IMG/VR virus record: IMGVR_UViG_3300044617_000373
Span: 1-29,131 of that record
From: a virus
Reading direction: 5' to 3' (one strand)
Length of the DNA: 29,131 bases
The position numbers were made by a program, and so were the translations under genes. Within the stretch, counting starts at the first letter, position 1. Every line of letters starts with the position of its first letter. A model generated the notes under the pieces. That model was given only the letters and a program-made list of their open reading frames with translations. It had not been told where the DNA came from and did not search any database. Positions 1-5,973 of this stretch are shown one piece after another.

Positions 1-69
1 TGCAGCCTTGCTTCTCAAGTTCTGAGATCCACACAGGAAGACGCTTGAAAGCATCCTCGTCGTAAGGGA
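1..69. repeat. Terminal direct repeat, left copy
   Basis: These 69 bases recur exactly as the last 69 bases of the window. They lie inside the replication initiator reading frame, which stays open and in frame when the two copies are merged. This is what assembly of a circular or circularly permuted genome produces. A biological terminal repeat of this length inside a gene is less likely. The unit length after closing is about 29,062 bp. Confidence 0.97.
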
Positions 70-223
70 AAAGACGACTCGCGAGGAGTCGCGAGGATGC
101 GCGAGCCCTCCCGACATCGTCGCAGCAGGAAAAGAGCCCTATGAAAAGGAGTCGAGCCTCTCTCGAAACTCTGCTTAGGCTTTCGGACTCCCAGAACTCG
201 GGCTTGATTGATCGGATTCTCAT
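1..223 (-). CDS. Replication initiator protein, N-terminal part (gene crosses the circular join)
   Basis: The gene starts at ATG 221-223 and runs off the left edge, continuing at 29062 down to 28548 for 245 residues in all. The N-terminus (MRISRIKPEFW, then SREARLLFIGL, a C-D-D-V-GRAR segment, LLASRLFPYDED) is the conserved winged-helix start of phage replication proteins found upstream of DnaB-type helicases. Such proteins are thought to bind the origin and load the helicase. The start codon shares 4 nt with the stop of the HNH gene (bases 220-223), so translation is probably coupled. Three 10-bp-phased repeats at 81-110 lie inside this part. The start choice is strong because the family motif begins at this Met. 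Confidence 0.88.
   Translation of the reverse strand, partial: MRIRSIKPEFWESESLSRVSREARLLFIGLFSCCDDVGRARASSRLLASRLFPYDEDAFKRLPVWISELEKQGC
81..110 (-). repeat. 10-bp-phased repeats in initiator gene, array A
   Basis: GCGAGGAGTC, GCGAGGATGC and GCGAGCCCTC start at 81, 91 and 101, each 10 bp apart. They encode part of the winged-helix domain, so protein constraint could contribute. Together with array B, about 180 nt away in the circle, they could be initiator-binding sites. Confidence 0.45.
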
Positions 224-708
224 TTGGCTTGGGATTTAGGGTTTTTTATTGCGGCAACCTGCTTTGAAAGCATCTCAATCCAAAGGCCGTCAATTATTCC
301 AAGCTCACAAGCATCACGCAAAACATTCAACGCCTTAACAACCGGGAAACCTGCTTCGTGTGCTGCACGGCAAAACGGGTGCAACACTCCTTCGTCATGG
401 TCTAATCCGTTCTTCATGTTCAAAGACTGTCGTGACATTTCTGCAATCACGGCAGGTTCAAAAACAGTGCACATTGAGTTAGACGTACTTGCTGGTTCAT
501 CTACCGATTTGTGGCAGTCAAAACAAAGTGTGACCATGGTGTTAAGATGGTATTCCCATGGGTTTCTTCTGCTGACGTAGTAGCAATGGTGAACGTGCAG
601 TTGCTTGGTTGTTGCACCGCAGCAAATGCAGGTGAAGTTGTCGCGTTGCAACACCAAGAGCCTGGTCTTCTGCCACTGCGGATGTTGGAGTTTTTCGGAA
701 TAGGTCAT
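220..708 (-). CDS. HNH endonuclease-like protein
   Basis: 162 residues. The N-terminal half is an HNH/zinc fold: C27-x2-C30 (CICC), then HVHH at 38-41, then C62-x2-C65-H66 (CFDCH). The two Cys pairs would bind structural zinc and the His cluster would form the beta-beta-alpha-metal active site. The C-terminal 90 residues have no fold I recognise. HNH proteins are common in phages, often helping terminase cut DNA or acting as homing nucleases. This one precedes the initiator and overlaps it by 4 nt, so it belongs to the replication operon. No phage-like gene is interrupted by it, which argues against a simple homing insertion. Its exact substrate is unknown. Confidence 0.8.
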   Translation of the reverse strand: MTYSEKLQHPQWQKTRLLVLQRDNFTCICCGATTKQLHVHHCYYVSRRNPWEYHLNTMVTLCFDCHKSVDEPASTSNSMCTVFEPAVIAEMSRQSLNMKNGLDHDEGVLHPFCRAAHEAGFPVVKALNVLRDACELGIIDGLWIEMLSKQVAAIKNPKSQAK

Positions 709-892
709 AATTCAAACGGAAAACCCCACCCAGACCGTGGTGAGAACTCGCGCAGAACCAACGCGACGTAACACGGAAAGGGTGGGGAAAATTGAGTTGA
801 ACATGGGTTCTGGTTGTGGTGTCGGCGTTTGCTTCTCACGGCTCACGTCGACGGGCCGCTCCCTAGCTGACAGCCGGGGAGGTGTCCAGCCC
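709..892 (-). other. Largest intergenic region (184 bp), with hairpin and CA-rich leader
   Basis: This gap separates the exonuclease stop from the HNH start. On the minus strand it holds, in order, a CA-rich stretch (CGACACCACAACCAG) just before an ATG at 802-804, then the long hairpin at 724-787. The ATG opens a 30-codon frame ending at 712-714, 3 nt before the HNH start codon. That frame runs through the hairpin and resembles no protein I know, so I do not call it a gene. I found no clear sigma-70 -35/-10 pair. A terminator, promoter or leader role for the region is inference. Confidence 0.5.
724..787 (-). terminator. Long stem-loop, possible terminator or leader structure
   Basis: Outer stem CCCCACCC (724-731) pairs with GGGTGGGG (780-787). 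A second stem CCGTG (735-739) pairs with CACGG (772-776) across a symmetric 3-nt internal loop. An inner stem TCGCG (748-752) pairs with CGCGA (762-766). Read on the minus strand, the last stem arm is followed by TTTT, which suits a weak intrinsic terminator after the exonuclease gene. The T tract is short, so it could instead be an RNA leader for the replication operon. Confidence 0.5.
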
Positions 893-1555
893 TCAATAGG
901 CCGGGATCAGGATGTCGGCCACCTGCTTGGTGAGCTGCACATCCCGCAGGCAATAGTCAAGGGCTGCTTGACGGTTGGTAGCCCACAGCAGGCTGAAGTC
1001 GGCGCCGGTCCCCGTCTTGTCCCCGAGGCCCAGGTGCCGACAGATGGACCCGAGGCTGCCATGAGCTCGGGAGTCGCCTAGCTGCCACACCTCACGCAGA
1101 TCGACCACCAAGTCGTTCCAATAGCGTCCCTGTCGCAGCCAGTACGGAGGCATGATCCTGTGCTTCCAGGAGCGCTTGATCAGGAATGGAAGGTCGAAGG
1201 CCTTGATGTTGAAGCCGATCAGTTTGGGCTGCCGTTCATAATGATTGAGCAGCGTCCAAAACTGGAGCAGTAGCGCTGCCTCACCGTCGGCATCGGAGCA
1301 CAGCACCGCGGGCTCCTGGTGCTCCATGCGGTAGCCTATGCACAGCACCTGGCCGCTCAGGGCATCCAGGGCAGCGTTCTTGATGTAGTCGGCGGTGTGT
1401 GACTCCTCGGCTTTCTGAAGCTTCTCGGCGATCATGTCCGGGTTCTTCACGTTACCCAGCTTTACGTCAGCTGGGTTGAACGGAGGGATATTGAGTTGAT
1501 TGAGCGGGAGTGGCCCGGTCTCGATGTCGAAGATGATGGTTGGATTGGCTGGCAT
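893..1555 (-). CDS. 3'-5' exonuclease, PolB-type DEDDy fold
   Basis: 220 residues. Exo I motif FDIET gives D10 and E12. Exo II is GFNIKAFD with D121. Exo III is YCLRD with Y201 and D205. These are the four metal-binding acids plus the tyrosine of the DEDDy exonuclease family, as in the stand-alone relatives of the PolB proofreading domain. It would remove 3' nucleotides from DNA and could serve proofreading, recombination or host DNA breakdown. No polymerase gene is present in the genome, so it works free or with the host replicase. It starts at ATG 1553-1555, 91 bp after the sigma4/alpha-CTD gene. Confidence 0.85.
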   Translation of the reverse strand: MPANPTIIFDIETGPLPLNQLNIPPFNPADVKLGNVKNPDMIAEKLQKAEESHTADYIKNAALDALSGQVLCIGYRMEHQEPAVLCSDADGEAALLLQFWTLLNHYERQPKLIGFNIKAFDLPFLIKRSWKHRIMPPYWLRQGRYWNDLVVDLREVWQLGDSRAHGSLGSICRHLGLGDKTGTGADFSLLWATNRQAALDYCLRDVQLTKQVADILIPAY

Positions 1556-1646
1556 TGTCTGAATGGTTGAGATTGTCGCGCGTTTGTCCCGATGCGCGCC
1601 CCCGGTTACCCACGAGTCCCAGCAGCAACAGGCTGCCGGAAAGTTA

Positions 1647-2042
1647 TTAGATCGGTTTGCCGCAATGAGGGCAGACGGTCTTGGTCAATGGCTGTCTTAC
1701 GGTGGGCACGCCCAACCATTCGCAGATCTCACGATAGGAGACCCACCCGAACCCACGCACCGACCTGGGCTGCAGGTGGCCTAGGTTGTAAAGGTCGAGA
1801 GCCTCCTGCCGGCTCTTGATGGCTAGGCTTTCCAGGATGTTGAACGTCCTGGTCGAGAACGGGAAGCCCCACACCCGCAGGATCTCCTCGTGCTTCTGTG
1901 CTGCCTGCTCGATCTGATTGATCCGTTGGCGGCTCAGGTTAAACCGTTTGCCGATCTCCTCTAGGGTGTAGCCTTCGGATCTTAGCTGCACCACCTCGGG
2001 CACCATGTGGGTCAGCTTCATCGTGGGTTTACGGGTCTTCAT
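1647..2042 (-). CDS. Transcription-factor-like fusion: sigma region 4-like HTH + RNAP alpha-CTD-like domain
   Basis: 131 residues. Residues 15-50 resemble sigma-70 region 4.2 (GYTLEEIGKRFNLSRQRINQ, then IEQAAQKH). Residues 61-112 align without large gaps to the C-terminal domain of bacterial RNA polymerase alpha. R65-x2-N68 matches E. coli R265-x2-N268, G99 matches G296, S102 matches S299 and E105 matches E302, all of which are UP-element or sigma contacts. K298 is replaced by V101. The C-terminus ends in CPHCGKPI, half of a zinc ribbon. Both domains suggest a protein that binds promoter DNA or host polymerase parts and redirects transcription. It follows the SSB-like gene by 3 bp. Met8 is an alternative start. 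Confidence 0.68.
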   Translation of the reverse strand: MKTRKPTMKLTHMVPEVVQLRSEGYTLEEIGKRFNLSRQRINQIEQAAQKHEEILRVWGFPFSTRTFNILESLAIKSRQEALDLYNLGHLQPRSVRGFGWVSYREICEWLGVPTVRQPLTKTVCPHCGKPI

Positions 2043-2045
2043 GGC

Positions 2046-2786
2046 TTAGAAGGGCACATCGTCAAAGTCGGGCTCGTCGGCCTTAGCCAGCTCCTCAAGG
2101 CGCTTTGTAACCGCGACGATCAGGGCAATGTCTTCAGGCGTCTTGCCGCTGGAGACTTTGGCCTTGGGCAGCCAATGCTCGGCCAGGCCGCGCACGGCGT
2201 CCGGGGTCAGCTCTGAGAGCGCCACGCCCTTGAACTTGCCCACGTGCACCTTCACCTCGGCAATCTTGACCGGCGCCGCGGTGGCCGGCGTCACCGTCTT
2301 TACCTTGTCGTCGTCCCTGGGCGGCCTGTCCTCCAGGCGTACCCACAGTCCCGATGGCTGGAGAGGCTCGCCGCTCTTGTGCGGCATGATCAACTTGATG
2401 TTGCTAAAGGTCTTGGTGCCGTCCCTCGATTGCTCGTGAACGATCACCACGGTGGCTGGTCGGCCGATCAGGTTGTCGAGGTTGAGGCTGACGGTCTCCT
2501 CGGCGGTAAGGGCTCGTCCATGCCAGTCCTTGAGGAACTTGGTCAGGCCGGCCTTTTCGTGCAGGCTGGCGGTCATCGGCGCCGTCATGACTACCCAGGG
2601 CTGCACCGGGTTGCGTGACTGGTCGATCAGATCCAGCTCGAAGGCGATCTTGAACTTCTGTTTCACCCCATATTCTGTGTCGTAGGCTTTCAGCGGTGTA
2701 ATGTCGACACAGACCGCGCGGCCTGTGTACTCGGGGCAGGGTGTGAAGTTCCCGCTGCTCGGTTTCGTTGATACTGTGATTCCCAT
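2046..2786 (-). CDS. Single-stranded DNA-binding protein-like
   Basis: 246 residues. The N-terminal 150 residues form a beta-rich region with a conserved phage SSB/DUF669-like flavour (GNFTPCPEYTGRAVCVDITP, an FKIAFELD strand, an FLKDWHGR segment). A proline- and lysine-bearing linker follows, then a helical region. The last residues, DEPDFDDVPF, are a typical acidic, aromatic-ending SSB tip that recruits replication proteins. It would coat single strands during replication or recombination. The start codon is not coupled to the previous gene (32 bp gap) and follows a CA-rich leader with no Shine-Dalgarno. Confidence 0.68.
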   Translation of the reverse strand: MGITVSTKPSSGNFTPCPEYTGRAVCVDITPLKAYDTEYGVKQKFKIAFELDLIDQSRNPVQPWVVMTAPMTASLHEKAGLTKFLKDWHGRALTAEETVSLNLDNLIGRPATVVIVHEQSRDGTKTFSNIKLIMPHKSGEPLQPSGLWVRLEDRPPRDDDKVKTVTPATAAPVKIAEVKVHVGKFKGVALSELTPDAVRGLAEHWLPKAKVSSGKTPEDIALIVAVTKRLEELAKADEPDFDDVPF

Positions 2787-2818
2787 GTGTTTGCTTTGTT
2801 GTGTCGTTGTTGTTGTGT

Positions 2819-3010
2819 TTACCTGGAGGCTTGTTTCTCGACCTCCGAAAGCTGTTTTGCCATCCGGTCGTACTGCGCCCAGTAGTCGGGCCAGGTTGCC
2901 TTGATCTTCGCCAGGTTGTCCTGGTCGGCCACCAGTGCCGCGGCGCCCAGCTTGCGAACGAAAGAGCCGCCGTATTCGATCATGGTGCGTGCTACGTCGA
3001 AGTCCTTCAC
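2819..3010 (-). CDS. Hypothetical protein, 63 residues
   Basis: Starts at GTG 3008-3010, which overlaps the preceding stop as GTGA. The N-terminal half is uncharged-to-hydrophobic (FVRKLGAAALVADQDN) and the C-terminal half is a charged helix with aromatic residues (ATWPDYWAQYDRMAKQL). No family recognised. It is the last member of the chain of overlapping small genes. Confidence 0.6.
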   Translation of the reverse strand: MKDFDVARTMIEYGGSFVRKLGAAALVADQDNLAKIKATWPDYWAQYDRMAKQLSEVEKQASR

Positions 3011-3156
3011 TTGGAGCCTTTCCCGCGTTTGCGTGTGAAGAAGGACATCGAGCCGATCTTGATCTTCCGGGCAGCCCGATAGGCCTCCCCGGCGTCCTTC
3101 TTGGTCAGGTGGTAAGGGCCGGTGCCCTCCTGTTGGATTTGTTGAGCTGATTTCAT
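3007..3156 (-). CDS. Hypothetical protein, 49 residues, basic C-terminus
   Basis: ATG 3154-3156 overlaps the upstream stop by 4 nt and the stop overlaps the next GTG by 4 nt. The sequence begins MKSAQQIQQEGTGPYHLT and ends FFTRKRGKGSK. The C-terminal third is rich in Arg and Lys, which would suit nucleic-acid contact, but no motif is recognised. Confidence 0.6.
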   Translation of the reverse strand: MKSAQQIQQEGTGPYHLTKKDAGEAYRAARKIKIGSMSFFTRKRGKGSK

Positions 3157-3344
3157 TGCAGGATGAAGTCGAAGTTGTTCTGCCAGGTGTCTGATAAACG
3201 GTTGTAGGTATCGTTCTTGATGCGCCAGGTGCGCGGGTCTCTAGTGGTCCCGCTGTGCCGGCACTTGATCCGCACGTCGATGTTCTGGATCGCCGTGTTA
3301 CGCAGTTGGTGATCTGGCGGCAGTTCGTGCAGTTTGGTGATCAT
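3153..3344 (-). CDS. Hypothetical protein, 63 residues
   Basis: Start chosen at ATG 3342-3344 (MITKLHELPPDHQLRN) because it overlaps the upstream stop by 4 nt and has GGAG 5 nt upstream. Charged and soluble, with a WRIKNDTYNRLSDTWQNN segment. No family recognised. Confidence 0.6.
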   Translation of the reverse strand: MITKLHELPPDHQLRNTAIQNIDVRIKCRHSGTTRDPRTWRIKNDTYNRLSDTWQNNFDFILQ

Positions 3345-3544
3345 GGTTGCTCCGTAAGTTGTTTGATGTACTTGTTTCTCTGCTTTGGCGTTAGTGACAC
3401 AATGAATGCGAGTGTCTCGACCGCATTGACCGAGTGGATGAGTTTCCAATGTCCCCTTGCTGCGTCCAGTTGCTTCGCTCGTTCCATATCCACAATCAGA
3501 ACTTCGCCGGCCATGGTGTGTCGGTAAATAAATGCTACGTTCAT
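3341..3544 (-). CDS. Hypothetical protein, 67 residues
   Basis: Start ATG 3542-3544 (MNVAFIYRHTMAGEVLIVDM) overlaps the upstream stop by 4 nt, with AGAGGG just upstream as a possible ribosome site. The N-terminal half looks like beta strands and the C-terminal half is helical (VETLAFIVSLTPKQRNKYI). Base composition is poorer in G+C than in the structural genes. No function assigned. Confidence 0.6.
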   Translation of the reverse strand: MNVAFIYRHTMAGEVLIVDMERAKQLDAARGHWKLIHSVNAVETLAFIVSLTPKQRNKYIKQLTEQP

Positions 3545-3744
3545 CGTCCCTCTAGCCATTTCTCCAAGTCATGGAGTTCATCCACTTTGGCTTCGAGTTC
3601 TTTGATGTGGTCGTTGAGACGATTGAGTTCCATCACAATGCCCCGTGGACGTATGTCGCTTAGGAAATTGCCTTCTGGAGTCTTGATGCTGAATCCATTC
3701 AGTGGAGGCATTCGTCGCAACACGATGTGGGTGTAGCGTTTCAC
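3541..3744 (-). CDS. Small coiled-coil protein with GTG start
   Basis: 67 residues. The start is GTG 3742-3744: it overlaps the preceding stop as GTGA and has a near-perfect AAGGAGG 6-7 nt upstream, inside the previous gene. The N-terminal part is basic and strand-like (RYTHIVLRRMPPLNGFSI). The C-terminal part is a heptad-rich helix (MELNRLNDHIKELEAKVDEL). Function unknown. Confidence 0.62.
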   Translation of the reverse strand: MKRYTHIVLRRMPPLNGFSIKTPEGNFLSDIRPRGIVMELNRLNDHIKELEAKVDELHDLEKWLEGR

Positions 3745-3869
3745 CGATTTACCTCCTTCAGTATGAAGTAAGCCGAACCAGCAATCACAAGTGCAAGCCA
3801 CAGTTCTGGATGTCGTTTGTGAAACTCCAGCTCATCTTTAACTAATTCAATAACTTCTTTGAGTTTCAT
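3741..3869 (-). CDS. Small single-span membrane protein
   Basis: 42 residues, starting at ATG 3867-3869 with AAGGAG 5 nt upstream. A charged N-terminal helix (MKLKEVIELVKDELEFHKRH) is followed by one hydrophobic segment (LWLALVIAGSAYFIL) and a short basic tail (KEVNR). Both ends overlap the neighbours by 4 nt. It would sit in the inner membrane. It lies far from the holin genes, so a lysis role is only possible, not shown. Confidence 0.62.
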   Translation of the reverse strand: MKLKEVIELVKDELEFHKRHPELWLALVIAGSAYFILKEVNR

Positions 3870-4099
3870 AGCTTCTCCTTTCCATCGCCAGACTCCACTC
3901 GTTCACGCCCCAGAGCCTCACGCGCATCGTCGCGGACATAGTTGTTCACGGCGTAGCCCAAGTCTTCAGGATCTAGGAATCGGTTGATGAATGACTCCAT
4001 TCGCTTGATCTTCTCATTGGCCGCATCCAACTCTGCTTGGAACTCAGCATCACAATGATCTTGCCAAGCCTGTTCGGCTGCATGGTCGGCGTTGCTCAT
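3866..4099 (-). CDS. Coiled-coil paralogue, 77 residues
   Basis: Begins MSNADHAAEQAWQDHCDAEF and carries DAANEKIKRMESFI, matching the NAANERIKRLEEAGD helix of the next two genes upstream. This is a third, more diverged copy of the same family. The C-terminal half (LDPEDLGYAVNNYVRD) is unlike the others. Overlaps both neighbours by 4 nt. Function unknown. Confidence 0.62.
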   Translation of the reverse strand: MSNADHAAEQAWQDHCDAEFQAELDAANEKIKRMESFINRFLDPEDLGYAVNNYVRDDAREALGRERVESGDGKEKL

Positions 4100-4323
4100 C
4101 GCTTGTTATTTTTGTATTTGTTCCATTGAAGGATTGCTTTGTATTCTTCATCGTCATTCTCAGCGTTCAGCATCGCATCCCCCGCCTCCTCCAGCCGCTT
4201 GATCCTAGCGTCAGCATTGTTCAGCGCCCGCTCCAAGGCACGCGCATGGTTGATAAGAACTTTTGGTTCAGGATCCATGTCATGTATAATTAGAAGCGTA
4301 TCTGTTCGCAGCGTATCACTCAC
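4096..4323 (-). CDS. SDTxRTD-type coiled-coil protein, 75 residues
   Basis: Starts at GTG 4321-4323 overlapping the upstream stop. It opens with MSDTLRTDT and contains NNADARIKRLEEAGDAM, close to the neighbour at 4320-4532. At DNA level 4179-4203 matches 4394-4418 in 24 of 25 bases, so the pair arose by duplication or has exchanged sequence. Small proteins starting SDTPRTDA are common in phage accessory operons; their role is unknown to me. Confidence 0.65.
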   Translation of the reverse strand: MSDTLRTDTLLIIHDMDPEPKVLINHARALERALNNADARIKRLEEAGDAMLNAENDDEEYKAILQWNKYKNNKR

Positions 4324-4532
4324 AGCTTGGCCTCCTTGGCTTTGGTCCAGATTTTGAGACGAATAAATACGTCCTCTTCCGTAACCATATTGTCCCCCGC
4401 CTCCTCTAGCCGCTTGATGCGTTCGTTGGCGGCGTTCAGTTCGCGTTCGAGTTGTTCAGAAAACTCAGCATCAACGGCGGTGTCCAAATCATGAAAACCA
4501 CGCTTCGCATCCGTCCTTGGTGTATCGCTCAC
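4320..4532 (-). CDS. SDTPRTDA coiled-coil protein, 70 residues
   Basis: GTG start at 4530-4532 overlaps the previous stop as GTGA. MSDTPRTDAKRGF is followed by a heptad-rich helix (LERELNAANERIKRLEEAGD). It is the clearest member of the local coiled-coil family, with copies at 3866-4099 and 4096-4323 and a related helix in 4529-5020. Probably oligomerises through the helix. Function unknown. Confidence 0.68.
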   Translation of the reverse strand: MSDTPRTDAKRGFHDLDTAVDAEFSEQLERELNAANERIKRLEEAGDNMVTEEDVFIRLKIWTKAKEAKL

Positions 4533-5020
4533 GGCTTGGCCTCCTTCCCAATCTTAGCGTCGTCCCAGCCCTGCAACAGGTTGTCCATTCGGGTGGTTCT
4601 CATGCTCGGAGATGGAGGGTTGATGAAGTCGTACATCGCGTTGCCAGCCAGTTCGAGTTGGTTGATGTGCTCATGGTAATGCTTCCGTTCTCCTTCCAGC
4701 TTGTCCCACAGGGCACGCAGACGACCTTCAAGTTCGGTGATGTGCTGGTTCGCATCAGTCAGTTTCTTCTGAATCTCTTCTATCGACCTGTCGTGAGAGT
4801 ATTCATCAAACGCAGCCTGTGCTTTGAGCATTGCGTCGGCTAGTGAGTACGCGTATTTAGCGACTTCATCGTTACTGACCGTTTGCTCAATAAGGTTTCC
4901 CTGTAACGCCGCAGCTGCGAAGTAGTCGCGGATTGAAATCCCGTAACATTCTGAGGTTGCTTCATCGTGTTGAAAAACAACAGGAAACGCCGGTCCGCCG
5001 TCGTTGATTGGTTGGTTCAT
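4529..5020 (-). CDS. INDGGPAFP-family phage protein with coiled coil
   Basis: 163 residues. Start set at ATG 5018-5020, overlapping the upstream stop by 4 nt. The N-terminus MNQPINDGGPAFPV with GISIRDYFAAAALQG is a recurrent phage accessory motif. The C-terminal half is a long helix with TDANQHITELEGRLRAL and LELAGNAM, echoing the IKRLEEAGDAM helices of the next genes. This suggests the coiled-coil part was shared or swapped among the four. Function unknown. Confidence 0.68.
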   Translation of the reverse strand: MNQPINDGGPAFPVVFQHDEATSECYGISIRDYFAAAALQGNLIEQTVSNDEVAKYAYSLADAMLKAQAAFDEYSHDRSIEEIQKKLTDANQHITELEGRLRALWDKLEGERKHYHEHINQLELAGNAMYDFINPPSPSMRTTRMDNLLQGWDDAKIGKEAKP

Positions 5021-5391
5021 TTCGATTCCTCCACTACCCCGCACGGGAGCCAGTTCTTACCGCCGTCGATGCTGTGTTCACGTTCGTCTAGCCACATATC
5101 TCTGTCAGCTTGGACAGACACCCAGCCGAGGAGAACTCGGTCCTGCGGGTTGCGCTTGAATCTCATCCACGCCCCCAGCGGCACCTCATCCGCAGTCCAC
5201 GGGCGGAGCGTTGCGGTGGGTTTGATGCGGTAGTCGCAGTTATCGAAATCCCAACAGGGTTCATCTGTATCGCACCAATCTGGTTTCAAAGACTCTTTTG
5301 GATTCCAATGCTTACCACACCGCTGGATTTCGTATCCGTCCAAATACGCCTCCATAATCAGAATAGCGGCTCTTGTTTCATTGCGTGTCAT
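5017..5391 (-). CDS. Hypothetical phage accessory protein, 124 residues
   Basis: Starts at ATG 5389-5391 with a 4-nt overlap. Two similar blocks are visible: DGYEIQRCGKHW ... YRIKPTATLRPWTADEVP and then GAWMRFKRNPQDRVLLGW. The phrase RPWTADEVPLGAWMR is a familiar ending/linker in small phage accessory proteins. Soluble, rich in Trp and Asp. No function assigned. Confidence 0.62.
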   Translation of the reverse strand: MTRNETRAAILIMEAYLDGYEIQRCGKHWNPKESLKPDWCDTDEPCWDFDNCDYRIKPTATLRPWTADEVPLGAWMRFKRNPQDRVLLGWVSVQADRDMWLDEREHSIDGGKNWLPCGVVEESK

Positions 5392-5591
5392 TGCTTGTCC
5401 TCCACTTTCACCATCGGAACAAAGTCCAATCGGTTGCTCTCGTCGATTGCAATGCCCCAGCCGTTGCGACGGCAGGACAGCTCGATTGCGTTGTAGATTT
5501 CGGTCATTGTCTTCTCTGGCAGATAGATGGATAGAAGTCCTTTGAATGTGATACGGTATTCCTGCTCTTGATCTTTGGTTTGCTTGCTCAT
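5388..5591 (-). CDS. Hypothetical protein, 67 residues
   Basis: ATG 5589-5591 overlaps the upstream stop by 4 nt and AGAGGAAGGA lies upstream. A charged N-terminus is followed by a strand and an amphipathic helix (MTEIYNAIELSCRRNGWGI) and closing strands. No family recognised. Confidence 0.58.
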   Translation of the reverse strand: MSKQTKDQEQEYRITFKGLLSIYLPEKTMTEIYNAIELSCRRNGWGIAIDESNRLDFVPMVKVEDKQ

Positions 5592-5749
5592 TGTTGTTCC
5601 TTCCTCTGTAGGTATTCAGTCACCGCTTCATCTGCCACAAACTGCAACTTGTAGCCCTTCTTGGTTGCGTAGTCCTTCAGCCGCTTGTGCGTGTCGTCGC
5701 TGACAACAAACACCTTTGCTGTGGGACGTTTTGGTTTGGTGGGATTCAT
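5588..5749 (-). CDS. Ribbon-helix-helix-like small protein, copy 2
   Basis: 53 residues, start ATG 5747-5749 (MNPTKPKRPTAKVFVVSDDT) with a 4-nt overlap. A short strand is followed by two helices (HKRLKDYATKKGYKLQFVAD, then EAVTEYLQRK), the size and pattern of ribbon-helix-helix DNA binders. It resembles the protein at 6422-6559 (THKALRDY / THKRLKDY; SKLQAIADKAI / YKLQFVADEAV). Likely an operon regulator or antitoxin-like fold; no toxin partner is seen. Confidence 0.6.
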   Translation of the reverse strand: MNPTKPKRPTAKVFVVSDDTHKRLKDYATKKGYKLQFVADEAVTEYLQRKEQQ

Positions 5750-5973
5750 CGTCTGTGGTGCTTGATGATCTGGGCCACGAACCGCCGCTTGCAGCCGATA
5801 GCCCGTGCCACCGTGTCGGTGTCGGCTCCGCTGTCCCACATCCGGTAGGCCAGCTCACCGTCGAAGGCCTCGACCGGCTGCGCCCAGTTTCTCGACAACT
5901 CCCGGGCCTTGGGCTCCGGGAATGAGATCCAGCCCGCGGCCACGGCGCTGGTGATCGCCTTCTTGCTGATCAC
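5746..5973 (-). CDS. Small HTH protein with GTG start
   Basis: 75 residues. The start is GTG 5971-5973, overlapping the resolvase stop as GTGA. The C-terminal helix-turn-helix is ADTDTVARAIGCKRRFVAQI. The N-terminal block AVAAGWISFPEP matches AIKHGWMSYPRG of the protein at 26908-27255, and the HTH regions also align, so the two are paralogues. Probably binds DNA; target unknown. Confidence 0.6.
   Translation of the reverse strand: MISKKAITSAVAAGWISFPEPKARELSRNWAQPVEAFDGELAYRMWDSGADTDTVARAIGCKRRFVAQIIKHHRR

Noticed and set aside
1-69. Terminal repeat as a phage long terminal repeat
   Set aside because: It is 69 bp, lies inside a gene and fits assembly overlap of a circle.
220-708. HNH gene as a homing insertion
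   Set aside because: It overlaps the initiator start by 4 nt and does not split a gene, so it behaves like a resident operon member.
712-804. 30-codon frame behind a CA-rich leader before the HNH gene
   Set aside because: Its sequence runs through the hairpin arms and looks like no known peptide. A leader-peptide role is possible but unsupported.
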